A DNA stretch of 27,527 nucleotides from CAZYEI01 sp964646425 (GCA_964646425.1 CAZYEI010000015.1:1-27527), one strand, 5' to 3'. Counted from the stretch's first letter, positions 16,254 to 22,539 are shown. The notes: generated from the sequence alone by a model not told the origin. Numbers and translations: made by a program.

Positions 16254-16984
16254 TGGAAAAAGAATTAGTATATGGAAAAAGTTCTGTTTTATCAGTGCTT
16301 GAAAATGATAAAAATATTAATAGAATTTGCATTCAACGTAGTTTTAACGATTTAAGAACTATGAAGATTATAAAAGATAAAAAATTAAAATACGAAATAG
16401 TTGACAAAAAAGTATTAGATAAGTTAACTAACTTTGCTAATCATCAAGGAATTGCAATTTGGATACCAAGTTACACTTACTTGTCTTTAGAAGAATTGTT
16501 AAAAAAAATTGCTGGAATTAAAAATCCTTGTTTATTAATGCTGGATGGAATTGAAGATCCACATAATCTTGGAGCAATTTTGCGTAGTGTTGATTGTACG
16601 GGGTGTCAAGGTGTAATTATTGGGAAGCATAATCAAGTTCAATTAAATGCTACGGTTGCTAAAGTTTCAACTGGTGCAATTGAACATGTAAATGTTGCTC
16701 AAGTTACAAATTTAACAAGGACACTACAAGTTTTAAAAGAAAAAGGATATTGGGTTGTAGGAGCTGAAGCATATGAATCTAGTGATTATCGTTCATTAAA
16801 TTATGATATGCCTGTAGTGATGGTAGTTGGATCTGAAGGAAAAGGGATTTCTCCACTTGTTTTAAAGCAATGTGATTTCCGTGTTCGTATTCCAATGGTA
16901 GGCCATGTAAATTCTTTAAATGTTTCGGTGGCAACCGCATTGTTATTATATCAAGTGTATTTATCTAGAAATCCCTTAAAATAA
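16253..16984 (+). CDS. rlmB: 23S rRNA 2'-O-methyltransferase RlmB-like (TrmH/SpoU family)
   Basis: This 243-residue SPOUT-class enzyme uses S-adenosylmethionine to methylate a ribose in 23S rRNA (G2251 in E. coli for RlmB). An N-terminal substrate-binding domain (YGKSSVLSVLEN) is followed by the three SpoU motifs: DPHNLGAILRS (102-112, with Asn105 and Arg111), GSEGKGISPLV, and RIPMVGHVNSLNVSVATALL. ATG 16253 overlaps the stop of the upstream gene as TAATG, and GGAG at 16241-16244 gives 8-base spacing; an in-frame GTG at 16244 overlaps that site. The position between cysS and the sigma gene is that of B. subtilis rlmB (yacO). The exact target base is inferred from synteny. Confidence 0.9.
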   Translation: MEKELVYGKSSVLSVLENDKNINRICIQRSFNDLRTMKIIKDKKLKYEIVDKKVLDKLTNFANHQGIAIWIPSYTYLSLEELLKKIAGIKNPCLLMLDGIEDPHNLGAILRSVDCTGCQGVIIGKHNQVQLNATVAKVSTGAIEHVNVAQVTNLTRTLQVLKEKGYWVVGAEAYESSDYRSLNYDMPVVMVVGSEGKGISPLVLKQCDFRVRIPMVGHVNSLNVSVATALLLYQVYLSRNPLK

Positions 16985-16999
16985 ATTAGGGGAACAATT

Positions 17000-17620
17000 A
17001 TGAAAAACATTATAGAACAACAAGATAGCGAATTATTATATATGATTCGATGTGGTAGTTATGAGGCATTTCAATTATTAAGTTATAAGTATGATAAAAT
17101 TATAAAAAAATTTATCACAGCATCTTTTCAAAATTCCTATATTTATGGATATGATATTGAAGATATTATTGAAGAATGTTTAATTACTTTTTACAATGTT
17201 TTATTTTGTTTTGATGAGAATAAAGGGATATTTTATTCTTATGTTATGAAAAGTATTCGTTATCGAATATATGATTTAATAAAGTCATCAATGGCTGGTA
17301 AAAATAGTGGCTTTAATTATTCAACTGCCGTTCTTTATCATGAAAGCGAAAAGTTGGATTTTACTGAAAATAACATTGAATACTATTCTATTAATAGTGA
17401 TTTATTCCAACCCAAAAATGCCTTTATTATAAAAGAAACTGTAAACGATATTTTAGGTGATACAAGTAATTTAGATAAAAATGAAAAAATTGTAGTAGCA
17501 CTTAGGATAATGGGATATAGTATTGAAGAAATATCTCAAAGAATTAATGTTAATAAGAAAAAGGTAGATTATATTATTAGAAATGTAAAAAAGAAGATAA
17601 AAGATAATTTATTAAAGTAA
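17000..17620 (+). CDS. Sigma-70 family factor in the sigH position
   Basis: This 206-residue alternative sigma factor directs RNA polymerase to a separate promoter class. Region 2 is seen at about residues 22-92 (FITASF, IEDIIEECLITFYNVLFCFD, YSYVMKSIRYRIYDLIKSS), and region 4 as a C-terminal HTH (DKNEKIVVALRIMGYSIEEISQRINVNKKKVDYIIRN). Length and location directly after rlmB and before rpmG-secE-nusG match B. subtilis sigH (sigma-30, 218 residues). yacP, which separates the two in Bacillus, is missing. Sequence identity to SigH looks low, so the name is not assigned. SigH controls sporulation entry and competence in relatives; the function in this lineage is unknown. Confidence 0.8.
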   Translation: MKNIIEQQDSELLYMIRCGSYEAFQLLSYKYDKIIKKFITASFQNSYIYGYDIEDIIEECLITFYNVLFCFDENKGIFYSYVMKSIRYRIYDLIKSSMAGKNSGFNYSTAVLYHESEKLDFTENNIEYYSINSDLFQPKNAFIIKETVNDILGDTSNLDKNEKIVVALRIMGYSIEEISQRINVNKKKVDYIIRNVKKKIKDNLLK

Positions 17621-17675
17621 AAAACATTATCGATTAAAAATATAAATTATTAATTTTAGGAAGTAAATTTATCTG

Positions 17676-17704
17676 AGAAGTATTGATAATTACTTCTTTT
17701 TTTT
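17676..17704 (+). terminator. Terminator after the sigma factor gene
   Basis: AGAAGTA (17676-17682) pairs with TACTTCT (17691-17697) around an 8-base loop, followed by a T run to 17704. It separates the cysS-to-sigma run from the rpmG operon. The rest of 17621-17811 is AT-rich without a supported gene. Confidence 0.85.
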
Positions 17705-17811
17705 AAATGTTTATTATTATATAAAAATCTTATTTTATTTGAGGCTATTTTATGAGTATTTAAATATATTTTATAATAATGAAAAAGATTGGTTAAAATA
17801 AAAAAGAATAA

Positions 17812-17840
17812 TTGACTAATTTTTTCTTATATGATAATAT
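17812..17840 (+). promoter_or_regulatory. Promoter of rpmG-secE-nusG
   Basis: TTGACT (17812-17817) is separated by 17 bases from TAATAT (17835-17840); GATAAT at 17833-17838 is an alternative -10 with 15-base spacing. The rpmG GTG lies 34 bases downstream. Confidence 0.65.
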
Positions 17841-17874
17841 ATGCTGAACTCAAATGAAGAGGCTGGTGGTTTTT

Positions 17875-18024
17875 GTGCGCGAAAAAGTTGTATTAATTTG
17901 TACTGAGTGTTTATCACGAAATTATACTACTACAAAAGATAAATACGCTAACACACAAAGATTAGAAGTCATGAAGTATTGTAAAAAATGTAATGCACAT
18001 ACATTACATAGAGAAAGTAAGTAA
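17875..18024 (+). CDS. rpmG: 50S ribosomal protein L33 (zinc-binding form)
   Basis: This 49-residue protein begins at a GTG codon (VREKVVLICTECLSRNY) and ends KYCKKCNAHTLHRESK. The two CxxC pairs (Cys9/Cys12 and Cys36/Cys39) show it is the zinc-binding C+ form of L33. The ribosome site is poor (GAGG or GGTGG). It precedes secE and nusG as in many Bacilli. The next start lies 9 bases after the stop. Confidence 0.95.
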   Translation: MREKVVLICTECLSRNYTTTKDKYANTQRLEVMKYCKKCNAHTLHRESK

Positions 18025-18033
18025 GGGGCGATA

Positions 18034-18297
18034 ATGATGTCAAAAATTGGTAGAAAAATAAAAAGATATTTTATCGGAGTATTCCGTGAAATAAAAAGAA
18101 TTCGTTGGCCAAAAGGAAAAGATTTAGTGAAGGCTACAGTTACTGTTGCTATTTTTTCAATATTTTTCGGTATATGTTTATTTTCATTTGATTATATTGT
18201 TATTAAATTATTAAAAGCAATTGGATTTATTGTTGAAGAGGCTGCTACTGATACTGGAACAGCTGCTGCATTCGTAAATTCATTATTTATTAAATAG
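18034..18297 (+). CDS. secE: Preprotein translocase subunit SecE
   Basis: This 87-residue protein has the SecE amphipathic helix and signature (FREIKRIRWPKGKDLVKATVTV) followed by one transmembrane helix (about residues 45-65). SecE clamps SecY in the SecYEG channel. It carries a tail of about 20 residues after the helix (VEEAATDTGTAAAF...), making it longer than the 59-residue B. subtilis protein. AAGGGG precedes the paired ATGs 18034/18037; the second start fits the spacing slightly better. It is co-transcribed between rpmG and nusG. Confidence 0.95.
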   Translation: MMSKIGRKIKRYFIGVFREIKRIRWPKGKDLVKATVTVAIFSIFFGICLFSFDYIVIKLLKAIGFIVEEAATDTGTAAAFVNSLFIK

Positions 18298-18308
18298 GAG
18301 GTATTTAC

Positions 18309-18869
18309 ATGTCAGAACAAGCTATTGAAAAACAATGGTATGTTGTAAATACATATTCAGGTCATGAAAATAAAGTAAAAGATAATCTTGAACGTCGTAT
18401 TGAATCAATGGGGGTTCAAGATAATATTTTTAGAGTTGTTGTAGCCGAAGAAGAAGTTCCTGTTTTAAAAGATGGTGTTCCAACAGGAAAAACAAAAATA
18501 AAAAATACATATCCTGGTTATGTTTTTGTTGAAATGATTATGAGTGATGAATCTTGGTTTGTTGTTCGTAATACACCAGGCGTTACAGGCTTTGTCGGTA
18601 GTAGTGGTGGTGGTACAAAACCATTCCCTGTGCCACATGAACAAATTGATAGTGTGTTAAAGAAGATTGGCATTATTAATTTGGATATGTACAATGAATA
18701 TGTTGTAGGTACAAATGTTAAAGTACTAAAAGGACCATTAATGGGTGCGACTGGAGTAATCGAAGATGTTAACTCTGAAAATGGAACGGTTAGAGTATCT
18801 GCTATGTTCTTTGGCCGTATTAGTACTGTTGAAGTTCCTTTTGCTGATGTTGAAAAAATTGATGATTAA
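18309..18869 (+). CDS. nusG: Transcription termination/antitermination protein NusG
   Basis: This 186-residue protein has an N-terminal NGN domain (QWYVVNTYSGHENKVKDNLERRI, then YPGYVFVEMIM and TPGVTGFVGS) and a C-terminal KOW domain (GTNVKVLKGPLMGATGVIEDV...). NusG binds RNA polymerase near the clamp and modulates pausing and coupling to translation. TAGGAGG lies 7 bases before the ATG. It is followed by a terminator and, unlike in Bacillus, by an extra small gene before rplK. Confidence 0.98.
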   Translation: MSEQAIEKQWYVVNTYSGHENKVKDNLERRIESMGVQDNIFRVVVAEEEVPVLKDGVPTGKTKIKNTYPGYVFVEMIMSDESWFVVRNTPGVTGFVGSSGGGTKPFPVPHEQIDSVLKKIGIINLDMYNEYVVGTNVKVLKGPLMGATGVIEDVNSENGTVRVSAMFFGRISTVEVPFADVEKIDD

Positions 18870-18898
18870 AAAGAAATGTTATTGCATTTCTTTTTTTT
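18869..18898 (+). terminator. Terminator after nusG
   Basis: AAGAAATG (18871-18878) pairs with CATTTCTT (18885-18892) around a 6-base loop, followed by a run of Ts. It ends the rpmG-secE-nusG unit. Confidence 0.88.
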
Positions 18899-18975
18899 AT
18901 AAAAAATTTTGATTTTTGTGTAATTAATATGCTTTTTATCAACTGGATAATCACTCTAAAACAAAAGCCAAAAAT

Positions 18976-19009
18976 TGATAACGTTTTCATCGATTTGTAA
19001 ATGCTTTCA
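18976..19009. promoter_or_regulatory. Two tandem cre-like operators (CcpA/LacI-family type)
   Basis: TGATAACGTTTTCA (18976-18989) fits the catabolite-responsive element consensus TGWNANCGNTNWCA at every position. TGTAAATGCTTTCA (18996-19009) fits it with one mismatch (T for the central C). Start-to-start spacing is 20 bp, about two turns of DNA, so a regulator could bind both on one face. Both lie upstream of the -35 box of the small gene, a placement more typical of activation than repression. CcpA is the obvious candidate; another LacI-family protein is possible. Confidence 0.6.
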
Positions 19010-19022
19010 TGTTTAAATTGGG

Positions 19023-19050
19023 TTGCAATATTCTAAAAATATAGTATAAA
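19023..19050 (+). promoter_or_regulatory. Promoter of the small orphan gene
   Basis: TTGCAA (19023-19028) and TATAAA (19045-19050) are separated by 16 bases. The centre of the nearer cre-like site lies about 55 bases and that of the farther one about 75 bases before the expected transcription start. Confidence 0.6.
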
Positions 19051-19084
19051 TAATAGGCGAATCCAAAGAAATGGAGGGGAAATT

Positions 19085-19291
19085 ATGAAATCATATTCTT
19101 TTGATGGGGTTATTGGAGGAACTAATCAAATCCATAAAAAATTTAAAACTAGAGAGTGTGCAAATAGATATTTAGAAAAAGTATTGTTAGATAAAAACAT
19201 TGAAGTAAATGATGTTTTAAAAAAAGATAATCATCGTTATGAATATATTTGTAATCAATACACTCGTTTTTCTATTTCAAGGAACTACTAG
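19085..19291 (+). CDS. Small orphan protein between nusG and rplK
   Basis: I do not recognise this 68-residue basic protein. It has no signal peptide, membrane helix or cysteine cluster; it contains two cysteines (TRECANRYLEK and YICNQY), a central helix-like stretch (NRYLEKVLLDKNIEVNDVLKK) and an aromatic C-terminus. The pattern of alternating strand, helix and strand suggests a small alpha/beta domain. The ATG has a very strong ribosome site (GGAGGGG, 6 bases away), its own promoter and its own terminator, so it is a real single-gene unit. Two cre-like sites upstream suggest control by carbon supply. B. subtilis has no gene in this slot. Confidence 0.7.
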   Translation: MKSYSFDGVIGGTNQIHKKFKTRECANRYLEKVLLDKNIEVNDVLKKDNHRYEYICNQYTRFSISRNY

Positions 19292-19303
19292 TATATAAAA
19301 TTC

Positions 19304-19326
19304 AGGTGCTATAATGCACCTTTTTA
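19304..19326 (+). terminator. Terminator after the small orphan gene
   Basis: AGGTGC (19304-19309) pairs with GCACCT (19316-19321) around a 6-base loop, followed by TTTTT. It separates the orphan gene from the rplK promoter. Confidence 0.85.
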
Positions 19327-19376
19327 TTTTGAATATTTTAAGGAACTTAAATTGTTGAAAAAATCTAAAAAAACAC

Positions 19377-19405
19377 TTGAATTTAATTAATCTTTTGGCT
19401 ATAAT
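19377..19405 (+). promoter_or_regulatory. Promoter of rplK-rplA
   Basis: TTGAAT (19377-19382) and a perfect TATAAT (19400-19405) are separated by 17 bases. Transcription should begin near 19412, leaving a leader of about 90 bases before the rplK start. Confidence 0.8.
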
Positions 19406-19438
19406 TATATAGCATGCATTCTTGTGCATGAAATTTTG

Positions 19439-19473
19439 CGCGGTGGAAAGAGAAATCTGTTATAACCACGGCA
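19439..19473 (+). promoter_or_regulatory. L1-binding-type RNA motif in the rplK leader
   Basis: GTGG (19443-19446) pairs with CCAC (19466-19469), enclosing the internal sequence of an L1 target (CTGTTATAA near the 3' side). A very similar 27-base element lies between rplK and rplA; 19 of 27 positions agree between the two. L1 is known to repress the L11-L1 operon by binding an mRNA mimic of its rRNA site. A CATGCA/TGCATG hairpin (near 19413-19430) precedes it. Confidence 0.6.
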
Positions 19474-19503
19474 CGGACAAATTGATATAGGAGGTGTTGT
19501 CGC

Positions 19504-19920
19504 GTGAGTAAGAAAGTCGCAAAAGTTTGTAAATTGGAAATTGTAGCAGGACAAGCAAAACCAGGTTCAGCATTAGCATCAGCTGGAATTAATATGCCTA
19601 AGTTCTGTCAAGAATTCAATGACAAAACAAGAGATCGTGCTGGCGATATTGTCCCAGTAATCATCACAGCTTATGAAGATAAGTCATTTAGCTTTGTATT
19701 AAAGACTACCCCAACTGCTGTACTTTTATTAAAGGAAGCAAAGATTCAAAAGGGTTCTGGAAATTCAAAGAAAGATAAAGTTGCTACTATCACAGCAGAA
19801 CAAGTTCGTAAGATTGCAGAATACAAAATGCCTGACTTAAATGCAAATGATGTAGAAGCTGCTATGCGTACAATCGAAGGCACTGCTCGTAATATGGGTA
19901 TTGTTGTAGAAGGTATGTAA
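19504..19920 (+). CDS. rplK: 50S ribosomal protein L11, lacking the usual Pro-Pro loop
   Basis: This 138-residue L11, which forms the base of the ribosomal stalk and part of the GTPase-associated centre, begins at GTG 19504 after GGAGGTG. The C-terminal rRNA-binding domain is standard (KVATI...KIAEYKMPDLNANDVEAAMRTIEGTARNMGIVVE). In the N-terminal domain, family members read AGKANPAPPVGPALGQAG; here it is AGQAKPGSALASAG. Four residues are missing and Pro22, Pro23 and Gly25-Pro26 are gone. Pro22/Pro23 are known contacts for thiostrepton and shape how factors meet the stalk. KTPPAAVLL is also changed (KTTPTAVLL). The reading frame is intact and other blocks are kept, so I judge it functional but altered. 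It heads the L11-L1 unit. Confidence 0.95.
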   Translation: MSKKVAKVCKLEIVAGQAKPGSALASAGINMPKFCQEFNDKTRDRAGDIVPVIITAYEDKSFSFVLKTTPTAVLLLKEAKIQKGSGNSKKDKVATITAEQVRKIAEYKMPDLNANDVEAAMRTIEGTARNMGIVVEGM

Positions 19921-19955
19921 TAATTTATTAAAGATTAATTTTCAATAATTGTGTT

Positions 19956-19982
19956 GTGGGAGGAAACATCCGTTTGTACCAC
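19956..19982 (+). promoter_or_regulatory. L1-binding-type RNA motif between rplK and rplA
   Basis: GTGG (19956-19959) pairs with CCAC (19979-19982) around an internal part containing CATCCGTTTGTA. It matches the element in the rplK leader at 19 of 27 positions and resembles the element in front of rplA in Bacillus. It ends just before the rplA ribosome site (GGGAGGA, 19984-19990), so L1 bound here would block rplA translation. Confidence 0.65.
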
Positions 19983-19996
19983 TGGGAGGAATAAAA

Positions 19997-20671
19997 ATGA
20001 AGAAAAAAGGAAAAAAATATCTTGAAGCTGCTAAGCTAGTAGAAGATAAAATATATACATTAGCAGAAGCAGTAGAATTAATAAAAAAAGTAAGTGTCGT
20101 AAATTTTGATGCTACAATTGGTCTTTCATTTAATTTAGGAATTGATCCAAAACAAGCTGATCAACAATTAAGAGGAGCAATTGTTTTACCAAACGGTTCA
20201 GGAAAAACTAAAAAAGTTTTAGCTATAACTCAAAAAGTTGATGAAGCTAAAGAAGCTGGAGCAGATTTTGTTGGTGGCAAAGATATGCTAGAAAAAATCA
20301 AAAACGAAAATTGGTTCGAGTTTGATGTGATTGTTGCTACTCCAGATATGATGGGTGAATTAGGTAAATTAGGTAAAGTATTAGGACCAAAAGGCTTAAT
20401 GCCAAACCCTAAAACAGGAACAGTTTCTCCTGATATTGCTAAAGCAGTAAAAGAAATTAAAGCTGGTAAAGTTGAATATCGTAACGATAAAGCTGGAAAT
20501 TTACATATTGTTGCTGGAAAGGCATCATTTGAAGCTGAAAAATTAGTGGAAAATATTAAGACAATTATCGATACTGTTACAAAGATTCGTCCTTCAACAG
20601 TTAAAGGTAATTATATTAAAAATGTTGTAGTTACAACTACAATGGGACCAAGCGTTAAAATTAGCGCTTAA
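19997..20671 (+). CDS. rplA: 50S ribosomal protein L1
   Basis: This 224-residue protein forms the mobile L1 stalk by the E site and probably represses its own operon. The signature GKLGKVLGPKGLMPNPKTGTV is present, along with the usual start (KGKKYLEAAKLVE) and end (KGNYIKNVVVTTTMGPSVKIS). ATG 19997 follows GGGAGGA by 6 bases; an in-frame upstream ATG at 19949 would run through the L1-binding motif and is rejected. Length is close to the usual 229-234. Confidence 0.98.
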   Translation: MKKKGKKYLEAAKLVEDKIYTLAEAVELIKKVSVVNFDATIGLSFNLGIDPKQADQQLRGAIVLPNGSGKTKKVLAITQKVDEAKEAGADFVGGKDMLEKIKNENWFEFDVIVATPDMMGELGKLGKVLGPKGLMPNPKTGTVSPDIAKAVKEIKAGKVEYRNDKAGNLHIVAGKASFEAEKLVENIKTIIDTVTKIRPSTVKGNYIKNVVVTTTMGPSVKISA

Positions 20672-20691
20672 TTAAATGTGTTAGTAATCAA

Positions 20692-20790
20692 TATATCGTA
20701 GACAGCAACTGCTTAATGCTTAATTTGTTGCCGAGGTGTAGTTTATAGTTATTGTATAAATTTCGCCCCTATTGTCTATAGGGGTGTTTC
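20692..20790 (+). ncRNA. L10 leader (autoregulatory) with attenuator hairpin
   Basis: The stretch GTAGACAGCAAC...GCTTAAT...GTTGCCGAGGTG (20698-20738) has the conserved parts of the Bacilli L10 leader, with GCAAC (20705-20709) pairing to GTTGC (20727-20731). Downstream, CCCCTAT (20766-20772) pairs with ATAGGGG (20778-20784), followed by a T-rich stretch, which reads as an attenuator. In relatives, the L10-L7/L12 complex binds the leader and lowers rplJ-rplL expression. Confidence 0.8.
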
Positions 20791-20844
20791 TGTATATATT
20801 GATTTCTATATAATCAATTTTAAAGAAAGAGAGGTGCCAAAATC

Positions 20845-21330
20845 GTGGAAAAAGCTATTATTCTTGAAAAACAAGCACTTGTTGATACTATCTCTGATAG
20901 CATGAAAAATGCAAAGTCAACAGTTGTTGTTGAATATCGTGGTGTTTCTGTTGCAAAATTAGAAGAACTACGTAAAGAATTACGCAAAGAAGGCGTAACT
21001 ATGAAGGTTTATAAAAACACATTAGTAACACGTGCTTCTAACAAGTTGGGTCTTGACCTTGACGCTGAACTTGTTGGCCCTAATGCTTTCGTATTTTCAT
21101 ACGAAGATGCAGTTAGTGCTCCACGCATCTTAGCTAAGTTTGCAAAAACAGAAAAGAACTTAGTTGTTAAAGGTGGAATTGTTGAAGGAAAAGTTATTAC
21201 AGCTAAAGAAATGGCTGCTGTATCAAAACTACCTTCAAGAGAAGGTTTGTATTCAATGTTGCTAAGCTGCTTACAAGCACCTATTCGCAACTTTGCATGT
21301 GCTGTTAAAGCTGTTGCAGAAAAAGAATAA
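20845..21330 (+). CDS. rplJ: 50S ribosomal protein L10
   Basis: This 161-residue stalk protein binds 23S rRNA with its N-terminal domain and carries L7/L12 dimers on its C-terminal helix. Typical blocks are seen: VVVEYRGVSVAKLEELRKELR, MKVYKNTLVTRA and VVKGGIVEG, then LPSREGLYSMLLSCLQAPIRNF. It begins at GTG 20845, preceded by AGAGAGGTG. Codons are noticeably richer in C and G endings (CTT, CGC, GAC, AAC) than those of rplA next door, which may reflect high expression or a different history. It is controlled by the leader upstream. Confidence 0.97.
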   Translation: MEKAIILEKQALVDTISDSMKNAKSTVVVEYRGVSVAKLEELRKELRKEGVTMKVYKNTLVTRASNKLGLDLDAELVGPNAFVFSYEDAVSAPRILAKFAKTEKNLVVKGGIVEGKVITAKEMAAVSKLPSREGLYSMLLSCLQAPIRNFACAVKAVAEKE

Positions 21331-21356
21331 AATTTTATTATAGGAGGAAATGAATT

Positions 21357-21731
21357 ATGGCAAAATTAACAAATGAAGAAATTATCGCTAGTTTAAAAGA
21401 AATGACAATGCTTGAATTAAATGATTTAGTAAAAGCAATTGAAGAAGAATTTGGAGTTACTGCTGCTGCTCCTGTAGCTGTTGCTGCTGCTCCTGTTGAA
21501 GAAGCTGCTGCTGCAGGTCCTTCAGAAGTTTCAGTATTCTTAAAGGGTATCGGAGCTAACAAGGTTGCTGTTATTAAGGCTGTTCAAGGAATCACAGGAT
21601 TAGGATTAATTGATGCTAAGAAATTAGTAGATGGCGCTCCATGTGCAATCAAAGAAAAAATCAGTCCTGCTGAAGCTGAAGGTGTAAAAGCTAAACTTGC
21701 TGAAGCTGGCGCTGAAGTAGAAGTTAAGTAA
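21357..21731 (+). CDS. rplL: 50S ribosomal protein L7/L12
   Basis: This 124-residue stalk protein has an N-terminal dimerisation helix region (LTNEEIIASLKEMTMLELNDLVKAIEEEF), an Ala/Pro/Val hinge of about 25 residues (TAAAPVAVAAAPVEEAAAAG) and the C-terminal factor-binding domain (FLKGIGANKVAVIKAVQGITGLGLIDAKKLVDGAP). It recruits EF-Tu, EF-G and other GTPases. It has a strong AGGAGG site and lies 26 bases after rplJ. A terminator follows. Confidence 0.98.
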   Translation: MAKLTNEEIIASLKEMTMLELNDLVKAIEEEFGVTAAAPVAVAAAPVEEAAAAGPSEVSVFLKGIGANKVAVIKAVQGITGLGLIDAKKLVDGAPCAIKEKISPAEAEGVKAKLAEAGAEVEVK

Positions 21732-21752
21732 TTTTAAGCGATAACTAAAATG

Positions 21753-21786
21753 TAAAAACCTGCTTTTTAAGCAGGTTTTACTTTTT
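21753..21786 (+). terminator. Terminator after rplL
   Basis: AAAACCTGCTT (21755-21765) pairs with AAGCAGGTTTT (21769-21779) around a 3-base TTT loop, followed by ACTTTTT. It lies 25 bases after the rplL stop and directly before the methyltransferase ribosome site (AAAGGGTG), so it is probably a partial stop with some read-through. Confidence 0.85.
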
Positions 21787-21805
21787 ATGAAAGGGTGATT
21801 ATTAT

Positions 21806-22411
21806 ATGGGATCACATTATTTTTTGAATGACAATAATGTAAAAAGTGAAGAGAAAATTATACGTTTTCATTTTAAAAATAAAATATTTGAATTATTTTC
21901 AGACAATGGTGTTTTTTCAAAAAATGGAATAGATGAAGGTAGCAATATTTTAATAAACTATCTATTGCAAATGCCTTTAAAAGGATATGTTTTAGATATG
22001 GGTTGTGGTTATGGCCCTATTGGACTAACTATTGCTTCTTTTTTTAATGATGCACAAATTGAGATGTTTGATATCAATGAAAGAGCAGTTAATCTATCAA
22101 TTAAGAATAAACAAAAATTAGGTTTAGAAAATGTTAATATTGGAATATCAGATGGTTTTAATAATGTAAAAAATAAATATAATTATATTTTTATTAATCC
22201 TCCCATTAGAGCAGGAAAAAAAGTTATTTATAAAATGTTTGATGATTCTTTTGAATTTCTTTTGGCAAATGGTGTTTTAACTATTGTTATTAGAAAGAGC
22301 CATGGGGCTCCCAGCGCTTATAAGAAATTATTTGAATTATTTGGCAATTGTGAAATAAAAGAAAAAAATAAAGGCTATTATATATTGCAATCTATAAAAA
22401 ATTGTGTATAA
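21806..22411 (+). CDS. RsmC-like class I methyltransferase (YbxB type)
   Basis: This 201-residue SAM-dependent methyltransferase has motif I VLDMGCGYG (62-70), an acidic residue after strand 2 (MFDIN) and the catalytic NPPIRAGK (131-138), typical of enzymes that methylate the exocyclic N2 of guanine. It matches the single-domain form found between rplL and rpoB in Bacilli (B. subtilis YbxB), related to RsmC, the 16S rRNA G1207 methylase. RsmC of E. coli has an extra inactive N-terminal domain that is absent here. The target is inferred from the family and location. Confidence 0.88.
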   Translation: MGSHYFLNDNNVKSEEKIIRFHFKNKIFELFSDNGVFSKNGIDEGSNILINYLLQMPLKGYVLDMGCGYGPIGLTIASFFNDAQIEMFDINERAVNLSIKNKQKLGLENVNIGISDGFNNVKNKYNYIFINPPIRAGKKVIYKMFDDSFEFLLANGVLTIVIRKSHGAPSAYKKLFELFGNCEIKEKNKGYYILQSIKNCV

Positions 22412-22452
22412 TATTAATTTGGATTGAAATTCGAAAAAATAAATAAAAACTC

Positions 22453-22481
22453 TTGTAAAATATAAAAAACGGTAGTATAAT
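22453..22481 (+). promoter_or_regulatory. Promoter of rpoB-rpoC
   Basis: TTGTAA (22453-22458) and a perfect TATAAT (22476-22481) are separated by 17 bases. Expected transcription start is near 22488, giving a leader of about 78 bases. Confidence 0.8.
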
Positions 22482-22494
22482 ATAAAATTGCATA

Positions 22495-22539
22495 TTATCG
22501 TTTTTTTGTGTCTTTTTTTGGACGATTAATAAACGATAA
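22495..22539 (+). promoter_or_regulatory. Inverted repeat in the rpoB leader
   Basis: TTATCGTTT (22495-22503) is exactly inverted as AAACGATAA (22531-22539), with a 27-base loop that contains a run of seven Ts and a second ACGAT (22522-22526) able to compete for the first arm. It lies wholly within the predicted rpoB transcript leader, just before the ribosome site at 22552-22557. Confidence 0.45.

Noticed and set aside
17621..17811. Possible hidden gene or tRNA in the gap after the sigma gene
   Set aside because: Apart from the terminator, only AT-rich sequence with no ribosome site, no long frame and no tRNA-like TTCGA loop was seen.
21338..21562. Ala/Ser-rich minus-strand open frame opposite rplL
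   Set aside because: It mirrors the repetitive hinge of L7/L12, has no ribosome site or promoter, and the plus strand holds an undoubted gene.
22476..22497. ATAATAT/ATATTAT hairpin as an rpoB attenuator
   Set aside because: One arm is the -10 box itself, upstream of the expected transcription start, so it would not be in the RNA.
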